Shown here: positions 1-8,907 of the stretch, piece after piece
Position numbering within the stretch: the stretch's first letter is position 1
Layout: each line of letters starts with the position of its first letter
Source: an uncultured Bacteroidales bacterium
GTDB taxonomy: Bacteria; Bacteroidota; Bacteroidia; Bacteroidales; Bacteroidaceae
Direction: 5' to 3'
DNA length: 64,000 nucleotides
NCBI GenBank assembly: GCA_902798425.1
Contig: CADBWR010000003.1
Span: 62,001 to 126,000, forward strand
Program-made: the position numbers and the translations under genes
Notes under the pieces: generated by a model
The model's input: the letters and a program-made list of their open reading frames with translations, nothing else
What the model was told of the DNA's origin: nothing
Database searches by the model: none

Positions 1-593
1 TCTCCATTGTCTTTCAGTTCCACACCCGGCAACTGCTTGATGAGTCCGTCGAGCATCGAACCTTCAGGGATATTGAAAGCATCGGCATTGAAGACAATGG
101 TGTCGCCCTTGTAGACCATCTTGACTTTCGTCGCCTTGACGACAACCTCCTGCAATGAACCGCCATTCTTATCGTAGTTGCTGCGCTGGATGCGCTTCAT
201 GCGGATGGCCGGCACCTCAAAGTCACGGTTGCGCGCCACATACTTGATTTCGTATGCTTTGTAGGCCGTCTCATAGTCAGGATGCGTAGCCTTGATGATG
301 TATTTTGCTGGCTTGGCAGGCACCTGCAGATAATATTCCGTCGTCTTGAAACTGCCATAGCCGTTGCTAACCTCGGCAGAGTCTACCAGCGACGAGTCTG
401 CTCTCAGCACGACGACCTTGACGTCAGGTACGTAGGCCTTCGTAAACGAGTCTGAGATAAAGCCCCAAAGGTACAGCTTCTTTTCTTTCTTCTCTTTTTT
501 TACTGTTGTTGTATCCTGTTGTTGTTCCTGAGCCCACGCAGTGGTGGCTACAAGGGTAAGGAAAATGGTGATGAGTGTGTGTTTCAGTTTCAT
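1..593 (-). CDS. Outer-membrane beta-barrel / TonB-receptor-like protein, N-terminal part (runs off the left edge)
   Basis: An open frame on the minus strand starts at the ATG at 593 and is still open at base 1 (about 197 codons visible). It begins with a signal peptide (MKLKHTLITIFLTLVATTAWA, cut after AWA). A Lys/Glu-rich stretch and a carboxypeptidase-regulatory-like beta-sandwich follow (about residues 40-125). Next comes VVVKATKVKMVYKGDTIVF, typical of the plug-like region of Bacteroidetes outer-membrane beta-barrel family proteins (PF14905-like). The barrel itself would lie outside the window. It starts 9 bp after the stop of the TlpA-like gene, so the two are probably cotranscribed. 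Family assignment is by recognition of the N-terminal pattern; the substrate is unknown. Confidence 0.7.
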   Translation of the reverse strand, partial: MKLKHTLITIFLTLVATTAWAQEQQQDTTTVKKEKKEKKLYLWGFISDSFTKAYVPDVKVVVLRADSSLVDSAEVSNGYGSFKTTEYYLQVPAKPAKYIIKATHPDYETAYKAYEIKYVARNRDFEVPAIRMKRIQRSNYDKNGGSLQEVVVKATKVKMVYKGDTIVFNADAFNIPEGSMLDGLIKQLPGVELKDNG

Positions 594-602
594 AAAAAAT
601 AT

Positions 603-3008
603 TTATTTCAGTTGCTGTAACAAGCGGGCAAGGTCTTCAAGATGGAACGGGTCAACCTTCATATCCAGCACATTGCCATTGCGGTCAATGAGTTTATAGG
701 TAGGGAAGGCCTGGACATTCAGATAACGCTCGATGGCGCTCTGCTGCTCGATGGGCAGGTTATAGTGAGCCACGTTGGGACCACTGACATTATACTCCTT
801 GATGACGTTCTCCCAGGAATCCTGCGAACTGCGGTTAGCCAGATAGAGGTACTGGATATCGTAGTCTTTTAGCCGGGCATACTCCTCGGTGGAGTGGCTG
901 AGGGCTTCCTTGCAGGGTCCGCACCAAGTGCCCCAAATATCGAGTAGTACAAACTTGCCCTTGTAGGGTTCTACGAGTTTCTTCAGCAACGCTTCTCCTT
1001 CTGAAATATGGGCGAAGGCATCAGAAGACTTGAGTACCAGCTTGTCGAACTCACGGTTCTCAAGAGCGAGGTAGTAGTCGTTCTGTTTCTCTATCATCGT
1101 AATGCAGTCTGGATTGCCAATCATAGCCTTCAGTGTATCCATGACATTGGATGCCAGCGATGTGCGCTCGTGGTCGAAATGGTTTAACACTTGTCGAGTA
1201 AGCCACAACTCTTTGATGAATGCTTCGGCGCCGAGCGAGTCGAGAGTAGTAAAGTGTGCTTTCAGTTGACTGGTAAGCATTCCTGCACTGACAATCTTCA
1301 TGGCTTCTGGTCTCTGGACGATTTTATCTACCTCCTTCACCAATCCGGCATTCAGCGAATCCAGTTCATGGTATTTACGTATTTTCGCCTCGGCGGTAGG
1401 TTCAGCCTCGATGATAGGTGTTACTTCATCAATCCATTTAGCCCAACAGGTAAGCAATGCCAGTTCCTCATCGTTGGTGGCAAACTCCTTGTAATGCTCC
1501 TTGAGATTGAATGAGATGACGGCATTGCGTGCCCTTACCGCATCATCAATATAGTCGCGCAGGAATGTACCGAAGCTGCGGTACAGTGTATATGGTTCCT
1601 CTATCTTCTTCCAAAACATCTCGTAGGCATAGCGGCGGGCATGGTCAGAGAGTTGCATACCTTTAGCACGGAAACGGGCCTGTCCGAAATCACGCGCCTG
1701 CTGCATCAACGTATTGCCTTTTCTAAACATATTGAAACGAGTAGAGAGTGTGGGATGCTGCTGGCAGAGTGCATCGATAGAGGCAAACTGCGCATGGAGG
1801 GAGCTGTCGACCGATGCGATATACGGTTCAAAGAGTTCTTCAGCACCTTTGCCTGCGGTTTCTATTCCCTCATAAAGGCTTATGGAATTCCAGTCCAACG
1901 GGAAGCGGAAGAGTTCATTCTGCAGACGGCTGTCGTCGCCCATGAAGTAGCGGCGGCCTTCCTTGAAGTCGTAGAGCAGGAAGTAGGTCTTGCCGGGTTC
2001 GAACATGGTACGGATGAAACAACGCTCCCAGTCGCAGAAGAATTCCGAGCTGTTCAACACCGGAATCTTCACACAGAAGCGTCCCTGCTCGTCCAAGTCA
2101 GCATAAACATGCTTTTGTTCATCAGTATAGAGGTCTTGATAACCGAAGCTGAAGGTTTTCTTTTGCTTATAGTGCTCCGGCATATCCTTGAGCCAGCCCA
2201 CTACCGTCACCGTATCCGTCTGATAGCCATTATCTACAAAACCTGTCCGTGTATCTTTCGAAGAATAGTCTGGAAGAAAACGACTGGTAATCATTGAATA
2301 CACAGCCTTATTGTCTCCAATTTGTATCTGGCGCTGGCCTTTCTTGTTCTTACCAATGACGACTGTCAGTTGCTCGTTACCATTGGTCATCACGATAGCG
2401 GCCTCGCCAGTCTTTGGGTTGACGTCACGCTGTTTGTAGTTCCAGAACTTGCAGTCGTAGACAGCACAGTCCTCGAAGAAGGCTATCTTCCAGTCGCCCC
2501 GCTCGTCGCACCAATAGGAGGGGAAAAACTGTTTCCAACGCTCTTCCACGGGTTTGATGCCCTTGATCTGGAAAGCACCTTGACCATCACCCTCAATAAA
2601 GTCGAACGACGTGGTACCCTTTGGCAGCGGTGGGAAGTGAAACACCATCTCGCGAAGGTTGTTCTTGTTGGTCTGAACAAACTTGTTGAGTTCAACACCA
2701 TCTGCAGAGACGATGGTGAAGCGCTGTTCACCCACCTTCAGATAGGTATCGCCAACAAACTGGAAGGAATACTCCGGATAGTCCGACCGCTGCTGGGCAG
2801 TGATATACACCACAGTCTCCGTGTCCTTCAACTCCACCTTTGTCACGTCAAGGACAAGGTTAAAGAATCCGTCACCATAACAAGTTCCAAACTCCGTGGT
2901 GGGCTGTTGCCACACCACCGTTTTTTCCTTTGCCGTTGCAGTCATTGCTACAAAGGCACAAAACAGGAAAAACATGGAGCGCATCGCTGCGTTCCATGAT
3001 TTCTCCAT
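603..3008 (-). CDS. TlpA-like secreted thioredoxin-fold protein with large N-terminal region
   Basis: A roughly 800-residue exported protein. The last 140 residues form a TlpA/AhpC-type thioredoxin domain with the redox motif WGTWCGPCKEAL (CxxC), expected to reduce or shuffle disulfides in the periplasm. The frame is open to 3038; I choose the ATG at 3006-3008, and the one at 2984 is also possible. Both place the hydrophobic signal (MFFLFCAFVAMTATA) near the N-terminus. The N-terminal 150 residues contain a beta-rich block with FHFPPLPKGTTSFDFIEG. A related block (FFPPLPESTKDVIIFGIP) occurs in the neighbouring 390-residue protein. The middle (about 250-650) is a helical region I cannot assign. 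The gene lies 70 bp after the sigma-operon genes on the same strand and may be part of that transcript. Confidence 0.8.
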   Translation of the reverse strand: MEKSWNAAMRSMFFLFCAFVAMTATAKEKTVVWQQPTTEFGTCYGDGFFNLVLDVTKVELKDTETVVYITAQQRSDYPEYSFQFVGDTYLKVGEQRFTIVSADGVELNKFVQTNKNNLREMVFHFPPLPKGTTSFDFIEGDGQGAFQIKGIKPVEERWKQFFPSYWCDERGDWKIAFFEDCAVYDCKFWNYKQRDVNPKTGEAAIVMTNGNEQLTVVIGKNKKGQRQIQIGDNKAVYSMITSRFLPDYSSKDTRTGFVDNGYQTDTVTVVGWLKDMPEHYKQKKTFSFGYQDLYTDEQKHVYADLDEQGRFCVKIPVLNSSEFFCDWERCFIRTMFEPGKTYFLLYDFKEGRRYFMGDDSRLQNELFRFPLDWNSISLYEGIETAGKGAEELFEPYIASVDSSLHAQFASIDALCQQHPTLSTRFNMFRKGNTLMQQARDFGQARFRAKGMQLSDHARRYAYEMFWKKIEEPYTLYRSFGTFLRDYIDDAVRARNAVISFNLKEHYKEFATNDEELALLTCWAKWIDEVTPIIEAEPTAEAKIRKYHELDSLNAGLVKEVDKIVQRPEAMKIVSAGMLTSQLKAHFTTLDSLGAEAFIKELWLTRQVLNHFDHERTSLASNVMDTLKAMIGNPDCITMIEKQNDYYLALENREFDKLVLKSSDAFAHISEGEALLKKLVEPYKGKFVLLDIWGTWCGPCKEALSHSTEEYARLKDYDIQYLYLANRSSQDSWENVIKEYNVSGPNVAHYNLPIEQQSAIERYLNVQAFPTYKLIDRNGNVLDMKVDPFHLEDLARLLQQLK

Positions 3009-3079
3009 AGGTCTTTGGATTAAATCAAATTCTGACATATAATAATAGTTGATTAATAAGCTATAATTTCTCGCCCGTT

Positions 3080-4252
3080 TTATTCTACGACTTTGCGAGG
3101 CTGGTACTCAAAGAGTCTTTGGTTGTTGCGCAGTTCCTCAATGCTGAGATTATGGAGTACACTGCCTTTCCAGTTAGCACCCCAAGCATTGAAAGGCTCG
3201 CCTTCGGGTGAAATGAAAGTGAAGGTCTTCACGTCCAGGGGTATCGGGTCAAATACTTTCAGATAAGCAATATAGTCACCGGCGTTGCCCTCCAAAAAGA
3301 ACAACTCGTTCTGTGGAACGCCCTGTACTTCGCGAAGTTTGTACTGTCTTCCTGCATCGTCGAGTAGCACGTCAGCCTTGTCATTACCCCAGCTGAATCC
3401 CCAATACTCGCGTGTCCAGTTCTGCTCGCAGGCAACAGCCAGATAGGTAGCTTCGGGAGTTAGCCAGATAGCCATCGTACCGTCTTTCTGTGGTTTGATG
3501 AGGTGGGCATCTGTCAATACTTTCCAAGTGTTCCAATTCTGTTTATCATAGGGTTTGTCTTCGCTAAGATGTGCCTGAAGCAGACGAGGCTGATGGAACT
3601 GTGGCTTGACGTCGTAGTCGAAACCTACTCCTGCCCATCCGTTGTTATGCTGCTGTTGGAGGCTCACCTTATCGCCCACCAGATACCAGTTGGGAATACC
3701 GAAGATGATCACATCTTTCGTGCTTTCTGGCAGTGGCGGGAAGAATATTTTCAGGTCAACGACATCACCCTTCTTTGCCTTGATGCTGAAATGCTTGCGG
3801 AAGGTGTCGGGCTCCGTACGACGTATGCGATACTGCACACCCGTCTCACTATCCACAAGACAGGTCTCCTCAGACGTCAGCCAGAGGTGGGTCACCTCAT
3901 CGGCAGGCATACGGAAGTAGCAGTGCATCACCGTCTCGCCGCCCTCGGCAGTCAGTCGCCAGCTCATCGGCATATATGGTTGGTCGTCGAGTGGCATATT
4001 GGCAATTTCAGGGAACAGCTGCTGATAGTCTTTGACGATTGTCACGTCCTTGGCTTCGCAGTTATCTTTGATCCAGTCGTTGTTCGTGGAGTGCCAGACG
4101 GCAGAGGTCTTTTTGGTCTTTTTATCCGTGCTCACTTCTGGACGAGGAACAAAGACACCGGGACTGGAGGCCAGCACTTTCACTCTTTGCTTTTGTGCTT
4201 GCACAGAAAGGCAAGCTATAGCCATCAGGCTAAGGATCATGATACGTTTCAT
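3080..4252 (-). CDS. Secreted protein of unknown function in the sigma-factor operon
   Basis: 390 residues with a clean signal peptide (MKRIMILSLMAIACLSVQA). I do not recognise a named family. Two similar beta-rich halves are suggested by repeated patterns: LWLTSEETCLVDSETGVQYRI in the first half and IWLTPEATYLAVACEQ later. Each is followed by a segment ending in a phrase such as KIFFPPLPESTKDV or KVFDPIPLDVKTFTFI. The PPLP block resembles the N-terminal block of the TlpA-like protein downstream. The start codon overlaps the stop of the preceding gene (ATGA at 4249-4252), so translation is coupled to the putative anti-sigma factor. The protein could be a periplasmic sensor or effector of that sigma pathway; this is inference from context only. 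Confidence 0.75.
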   Translation of the reverse strand: MKRIMILSLMAIACLSVQAQKQRVKVLASSPGVFVPRPEVSTDKKTKKTSAVWHSTNNDWIKDNCEAKDVTIVKDYQQLFPEIANMPLDDQPYMPMSWRLTAEGGETVMHCYFRMPADEVTHLWLTSEETCLVDSETGVQYRIRRTEPDTFRKHFSIKAKKGDVVDLKIFFPPLPESTKDVIIFGIPNWYLVGDKVSLQQQHNNGWAGVGFDYDVKPQFHQPRLLQAHLSEDKPYDKQNWNTWKVLTDAHLIKPQKDGTMAIWLTPEATYLAVACEQNWTREYWGFSWGNDKADVLLDDAGRQYKLREVQGVPQNELFFLEGNAGDYIAYLKVFDPIPLDVKTFTFISPEGEPFNAWGANWKGSVLHNLSIEELRNNQRLFEYQPRKVVE

Positions 4253-5157
4253 ATCTCTTTCGGTTTTTTGTTAATACTCCTTGTATGCATGAGCTCATCG
4301 CGATATTCTTGGTAACAGGCTGGCGACTCCTTAGTACCTAAGGGTGCATGGGTGCCGTAGAGCAGTATCTTGCCGTTCACACGTTCGGCAATCCAGCGGT
4401 ATTGCAGTTGCTGGCGCATATCCTTCAGTTCAAAGAAGAACTGCTGGTGCGAGAAACTCAGCAGATAGCCTGGTGTCTCGTCGCTATACCAGCAAGCCAC
4501 TTGCAAGAGTCGTCCGAAGACATCTATCTCTTTATTATCCGGGAACACATATACACTCGACACTACATTGCTGCCGGCGGGTTGTGTACACTGCAGTTCA
4601 CCTTGTTTCACATGGTTATAGGCTGCCATCTTGGCAATAAACTCATCCACACGCGCTGGGTTCTGGTAGGGCAAGGTGTCCTTTGTCAGTTCAGCTGAAG
4701 CATAGTGAAGATGATCGGTATAAGCAGGGCTCACCGTAGGACTCACAGGAATCGTCTTCTGTTGTTTGCCAGAATCACGCAATTGTTTTTTCTGTTTCTT
4801 GGCAGGTTGCTTCTTGCCTGTTTTCTTATTAACGGTCTTCTGGCTGGATGTTCCCTCCTTCTTGGGTTCTTTGGAGGTTGCCACATCAACAGACGCCTGC
4901 GGGGATTCCACCTTGGCCACCACGTTGGAAGCCGTAGGCATCGTCTCCCCTGTAGGCATCATCGTTATCCCTATACCTATTATTAATAAGACACATGCGG
5001 CGGCAGCCACCCACCACCAGCGGCGCACAGGACGAACCATAGGTGCATTCATCTGCCCCTTCATGTCGTCCATGAAGCCAGGAGGTAACTGCGGTGTATC
5101 AGCGTATTTCCGACGCAATGCCTCACGCAAGTCCGTGTCTTTATATTGTTTGTTCAT
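4249..5157 (-). CDS. Single-pass membrane protein, probable anti-sigma factor
   Basis: 302 residues from the ATG at 5155-5157. The frame extends upstream to 5199, but this internal start overlaps the sigma-factor stop as ATGA, the usual coupling arrangement. The N-terminal ~45 residues are cytoplasmic and charged (LREALRRKYADTP). One membrane helix follows (WWWVAAAACVLLIIGIGITMM, about residues 46-66), then a Lys-rich, Thr/Ser-rich periplasmic linker (KKTGKKQPAKKQKKQ) and a C-terminal domain. This topology and its position next to an ECF sigma gene fit an anti-sigma factor. No zinc-binding HxxxCxxC motif is visible, so it is not a classical zf-HC2 type. Function is inferred from neighbourhood. 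Confidence 0.7.
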   Translation of the reverse strand: MNKQYKDTDLREALRRKYADTPQLPPGFMDDMKGQMNAPMVRPVRRWWWVAAAACVLLIIGIGITMMPTGETMPTASNVVAKVESPQASVDVATSKEPKKEGTSSQKTVNKKTGKKQPAKKQKKQLRDSGKQQKTIPVSPTVSPAYTDHLHYASAELTKDTLPYQNPARVDEFIAKMAAYNHVKQGELQCTQPAGSNVVSSVYVFPDNKEIDVFGRLLQVACWYSDETPGYLLSFSHQQFFFELKDMRQQLQYRWIAERVNGKILLYGTHAPLGTKESPACYQEYRDELMHTRSINKKPKEI

Positions 5158-5762
5158 ATATTCTTCGTTGACAATTCCGACGTCTGAAGTGTCGGACACA
5201 GTTTCTTATACAGTTTCTTTCTCGTTCTGTACAGACGGTTGGCCAGTACCCCGGCCTCCACGCCCATGATGTAGGCAATTTCCGTCAGCGGACGGTCTTC
5301 GTAGTAGTAAAGCGTCACGAGCATCCGCTCGTCAGCAGGCAGGTCGTCTACCATCTGTATCAGTTGTTCAATGCGCTCTTCGCGACCTGTCGACAGTTCT
5401 GCCTCCAGTTCCTTGTCACTGATATCTGTCTGCCACGCCTCACTGTCTTCCATCGAGACTATCAGGGGGCGCCGCCGCTTCAAGAAGTCCAGCGTCAACC
5501 GGTAAGCAATACGGCAGAGCCATGTAGAGAGCGAAGCACGTTGCGGGTCGTAGCTATCGATATGGTCGAAGGCCCGCATGAAGGTGTCCTGTGTCAGTTC
5601 TTGAGCATCCATCACGTCGGGCACCTGTCTCACGACCATGGCAAAGATACGTTGCGCATAGCGACCGACCATCTCTGTCTGCCCCTCACGCCGTCCTCTG
5701 CGGACTGCCTCCACGATGTCTTTCTCTGTTAGAGCACTCATCAGTGATTCGGTTTCATTCAT
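5154..5762 (-). CDS. ECF-type RNA polymerase sigma factor
   Basis: 202 residues. Region 2 covers about residues 25-90 (YAQRIFAMVVRQV, then DAQELTQDTFMRAFDHID and STWLCRIAYRLTLDFLKRRR), and region 4 covers about 135-190 (LPADERMLVTLYYYEDRPLTEIAYIMGV with the following HTH and NRLYRTRKKLYKKL). This is the standard two-domain extracytoplasmic-function sigma layout, which directs RNA polymerase to stress- or envelope-responsive promoters. It starts 64 bp after the preceding gene on the strand, and a 13-bp-arm inverted repeat lies just before its start codon. Its stop overlaps the start of the putative anti-sigma gene (ATGA at 5154-5157). Confidence 0.93.
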   Translation of the reverse strand: MNETESLMSALTEKDIVEAVRRGRREGQTEMVGRYAQRIFAMVVRQVPDVMDAQELTQDTFMRAFDHIDSYDPQRASLSTWLCRIAYRLTLDFLKRRRPLIVSMEDSEAWQTDISDKELEAELSTGREERIEQLIQMVDDLPADERMLVTLYYYEDRPLTEIAYIMGVEAGVLANRLYRTRKKLYKKLCPTLQTSELSTKNI

Positions 5763-5771
5763 TATACGACA

Positions 5772-5804
5772 AGTTGAGGGAAATATCTTGCATTTCCCTC
5801 AACT
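5772..5804. promoter_or_regulatory. Perfect 13-bp inverted repeat between the CE15 gene and the sigma gene
   Basis: The left arm AGTTGAGGGAAAT (5772-5784) is exactly complementary to ATTTCCCTCAACT (5792-5804), with a 7-nt loop. On the minus strand it lies 22 nt after the CE15 stop and 9 nt before the sigma start codon. It lacks a strong T-run on the minus strand, so it may be a weak terminator for the xylan operon, or an operator or RNA hairpin controlling the sigma gene. Confidence 0.6.
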
Positions 5805-5826
5805 ATTTGAATGTTATTAAGTTTTT

Positions 5827-7023
5827 TTAAAGATCCTCTACTCTTCTTACGTTACCTGTATCAACAGGGCACCCCAAGAGGAATCGGTCGATAAAGGCTT
5901 GTACTTCCGGCCATTGGGTCTGTGGCAATTGACAATGTCCATGCTTACCAACGATACTCCAGCCCATTCGGTCGGCAATACCAAAGCGCTCCCAGACCTT
6001 GAGGGCAGCCTGAGCAGAAGGGAGCATAGAACCATCCGCCAGCCATTCGAAATCGGGATTGCCCAGCAACAAAAGGGCGCGTGGACATACCATTGCACAG
6101 AGTTCGTGCTGGTCGTAAGGCAAACGGTAGACGCTATCGCCGTGGAAGTTCTCCTTCTGGCTCTCCAGGAACCAGTGGTAGTCGGTCTTGTCAAGGTCCT
6201 CCAGATTCTTGCCAGCCAGTGTCGACTCGTGAGACTTACGCCAGGCAGCAGCACCACCGCCACCAGGTTCCTGGGCAATGGTCAGTGCGATACGCTCGTC
6301 GAAGGCACCACAGTAGAGGGCCATCTTGCCGGCATACGAACATCCAGTCACGCCAATGCGCTTGACATCTATCTTAGTCACCTCCGGTCCTAACTGCTTC
6401 AGACCGTCAATCAGTCGACTCATGCCCCATGCCCACTCACTATAGGCACCATTGTCCTTCAGGCCGGGATAGAGACGGTCGAAGTGGTGCTCTCCCCTGT
6501 CGTGATGGCGGCCAAACTGTTTGTAGTCGTTGACCTGTGCTGAAGAGAAGGTCGTGGTAGCAATGGGACGGTCTTCAAAGAGCTGGCGGGGAACAGCAAT
6601 CATATCCGTGCCAATCATCAAGGCATAAGGGGCCTCTCCTACCTTTGGATAGCGGATAACGGACTTCAGCGTCAGCGTTTCCTGACCAACAGTCACATCG
6701 ACAATCAGCGTATCACCATCCATGCGAGCCTTTACCTGACTGGCCTCCACGGCGGGTTTAGTACCGATTCCATAGTGTTGGATCATGTGACCGATATCAC
6801 TGCGTCGCTTTGTCCAGTCACTGAAAGAGGTGACTCCCTCCAAGGCGTCTGGCAGTTCGCGGAGAACAGGCAACTGGTCAGCTGCCGGCATCGTAGGTGC
6901 CGCATAGTGAGAGCCTGTACGTTCTACGTCATACACCATGGGGATGACCGGCTTTTGCGACCATCCAGCTACAAATAAGACGGATAATAATGTGGTTGAT
7001 AATAGTTTTTTCATGATCATCAT
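5827..7023 (-). CDS. CE15 glucuronoyl esterase (secreted)
   Basis: 398 residues with an N-terminal signal (LLSTTLLSVLFVAGWSQ); the ATG at 7014 (residue 4) could also be used. The alpha/beta-hydrolase core carries GVTGCSYAGKMAL, matching the CE15 nucleophile motif GCS-x-x-GK with Ser229. EPGGGGAAAWR supplies the acidic region (Glu252), and KHGHCQLPQTQWP carries the catalytic-His loop. CE15 enzymes hydrolyse the ester between the 4-O-methyl-glucuronate side chain of xylan and lignin alcohols. The family more often has Arg-Asn in place of Tyr-Ala in the nucleophile motif. It is the last gene of the eight-gene unit starting at 20838, 26 bp after the preceding gene. The GH115 alpha-glucuronidase at 49034 would act on the freed acid. 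Confidence 0.88.
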   Translation of the reverse strand: MMIMKKLLSTTLLSVLFVAGWSQKPVIPMVYDVERTGSHYAAPTMPAADQLPVLRELPDALEGVTSFSDWTKRRSDIGHMIQHYGIGTKPAVEASQVKARMDGDTLIVDVTVGQETLTLKSVIRYPKVGEAPYALMIGTDMIAVPRQLFEDRPIATTTFSSAQVNDYKQFGRHHDRGEHHFDRLYPGLKDNGAYSEWAWGMSRLIDGLKQLGPEVTKIDVKRIGVTGCSYAGKMALYCGAFDERIALTIAQEPGGGGAAAWRKSHESTLAGKNLEDLDKTDYHWFLESQKENFHGDSVYRLPYDQHELCAMVCPRALLLLGNPDFEWLADGSMLPSAQAALKVWERFGIADRMGWSIVGKHGHCQLPQTQWPEVQAFIDRFLLGCPVDTGNVRRVEDL

Positions 7024-7049
7024 ATTTTAGTAACAGAATAGGTAGTCGT

Positions 7050-8885
7050 TTACTTTAACTTTTGGAAGAGCTTGTTCTTTTCCAATGTCCAGTCTTTGCG
7101 CTGCAGTAGTTCTGGTTTCTTGCCAACAAACATTTTTGCAGCATTCTTGTCGCCCTTCAGCTGCCAATTCAGCCAAGCTAAAGCAGGAATAGTGAACTCG
7201 CCGCCATGTGCCTCACGATAGGTACCACCATGACCTACAGGGAAGTTGATGGCACAAGCAGGTACATGGCTGATACGCTTGAAATCGTCCATACCATTAC
7301 CATAGGCAATATCTTCCGGGCCACCGAGCATATACATAATAGGCGTGTGCAGTTCCTTCAGTTTCTCCTTAGGAGGCATCGGCATTCCACCGACAGCCTG
7401 TCCGGCATTCTGTTGGTTGAAGAGTCCGCTATTACATATCATAATCGTCTTGATACGAGGATCAGCACAGTTGAAGAGTGTCTGTAGTCCACCACACGAC
7501 ATACCAGCTACACAGATATTCTTCACATCGAGTTTCTGATAATAGGGAGACTGTGGGTCCGCATTTTGTGCAAAAGCCCAATCGATGCTTTCTATCTGTT
7601 GCTCTGAACGTGACATCGGACCTTTATACCACTCGTCAGTCATAGGAATATTACCAGTTGCCAACACGATGAAACCATGTGAAGCTATCTCGTTCAAGAA
7701 ATTCATATGTTCCCAAGGTGAATTGGCACAAGCACCATTACCCCACACCAGAATAGGCAGAGGGTTCTTTGCGCTAAACTTAGTCAAGTCCTGAGGCACA
7801 AAGACGGTATGCTCCTTCAGTCCCTGCTCTTCTTTCATGATGGCTTTAAACAGTCCTGTTCCGCCATTCTCCACAATACGGCTTTGTGGCTTATGACAAC
7901 AGCCGCCTTTACAATCTTCACCCTTACGAACACAGTTCAAGAAACAGACCATCTTCTTCAGGTTCTCTTCTGTATACATGGCAGGACCACCGTGACTACC
8001 CTCTGCAGGGAAAGTCGCTTCCGTCTTCACACCTGCAGCCTTCAGCAACTCATAAAATTTCTTTCCCTGGCAGCAAGGTACGACATTGTCTTTCTCGCCA
8101 TGGAATATGATAATCGGTGGATTCTGTTTGTTCACATACTGAGTAGCACTGAGACTAAGGTACTTATCCGGTTCCTTGTCAAGTTTGGCATTCAACAGCA
8201 CATCCTCGGGGGAGTTCTCACCCATCGTCATGTGCTCACCACAGTCCATCGCCGTCAAGTCAACAGGACCAGACCAGTCACAGGCAGCATTCACCACGCT
8301 GCTCTCGTTGGTATAGTTGCCGACGGTACCTTCTAAGTCAATGTCAACAGTACCTACCTTGGTCTGTTTCGTTCCACTGGTTGTAGCCGTAATAGATGCC
8401 AGATGACCGCCAGAAGAGAATCCACTGGTAGCAATGAATGAGGTGTCGAACTTATATTTCTTAGCCTCACCACGTACAAAGCGCACCACGGCACGGATGT
8501 CGTGAATCTGTGCAGGCCACTTTGCATCCATGCTGGAACGGTGGTTGGGACATACCACCGCATAGCCTGCATCCAATAGTGACTTCACAATAGTGCCGAG
8601 ATCAGCCATCCCTTTGCTACTGTTCGAGAACCACGCACTGCCATAGATATGGATTACGACAGGATAGCTTGCTTTCTCTTGTTTGGGAAGATAGATGTCA
8701 CAAGTGTGATACGGCTTATCATCACCAGCATAGTTTACGTCCTTCCACTGCTGACTTGTCTCAAGGTTTACTTGCGGTGCCTGGAAACCACCAAAACCTC
8801 CTGCCGGCTGTGCCTGACAGTTGGCTGTGAATGGCCAGCCACTAATGGCCAGCCACATGAGCATCATAGATAACTTTTTCATCAT
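7050..8885 (-). CDS. Two-domain secreted esterase (BD-FAE-like plus second alpha/beta hydrolase)
   Basis: 611 residues with a signal peptide, then a GGFGGF stretch. Domain 1 (about residues 45-330) is a BD-FAE/lipase-like alpha/beta hydrolase: DIYLPKQ, HIYGSAWF (oxyanion region), nucleophile GFSSGGH (Ser157), FHGEKDNVVP (Asp) and EGSHGGP (His). Domain 2 (about 345-590) is another alpha/beta hydrolase with VWGNGACANSP, the nucleophile motif GMSCGG and PVGHGGTY as the His loop. Both active sites look complete. The likely role is removal of acetyl or feruloyl esters from xylan, but substrates cannot be told from sequence. A Cys-rich patch (CVRKGEDCKGGCC) joins the domains. The gene lies between the PD40 lipoprotein and the CE15 gene in the same operon. 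Confidence 0.82.
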   Translation of the reverse strand: MMKKLSMMLMWLAISGWPFTANCQAQPAGGFGGFQAPQVNLETSQQWKDVNYAGDDKPYHTCDIYLPKQEKASYPVVIHIYGSAWFSNSSKGMADLGTIVKSLLDAGYAVVCPNHRSSMDAKWPAQIHDIRAVVRFVRGEAKKYKFDTSFIATSGFSSGGHLASITATTSGTKQTKVGTVDIDLEGTVGNYTNESSVVNAACDWSGPVDLTAMDCGEHMTMGENSPEDVLLNAKLDKEPDKYLSLSATQYVNKQNPPIIIFHGEKDNVVPCCQGKKFYELLKAAGVKTEATFPAEGSHGGPAMYTEENLKKMVCFLNCVRKGEDCKGGCCHKPQSRIVENGGTGLFKAIMKEEQGLKEHTVFVPQDLTKFSAKNPLPILVWGNGACANSPWEHMNFLNEIASHGFIVLATGNIPMTDEWYKGPMSRSEQQIESIDWAFAQNADPQSPYYQKLDVKNICVAGMSCGGLQTLFNCADPRIKTIMICNSGLFNQQNAGQAVGGMPMPPKEKLKELHTPIMYMLGGPEDIAYGNGMDDFKRISHVPACAINFPVGHGGTYREAHGGEFTIPALAWLNWQLKGDKNAAKMFVGKKPELLQRKDWTLEKNKLFQKLK

Positions 8886-8886
8886 A

Positions 8887-8907
8887 TTAGTTGTTAGTTG
8901 TTAGTAT
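8887..8907. repeat. Heptanucleotide array at an operon junction
   Basis: Three 7-nt units (TTAGTTG, TTAGTTG, TTAGTAT) fill the gap between the esterase and the PD40 gene. It is one member of the heptad-array class seen across this window. Confidence 0.6.
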
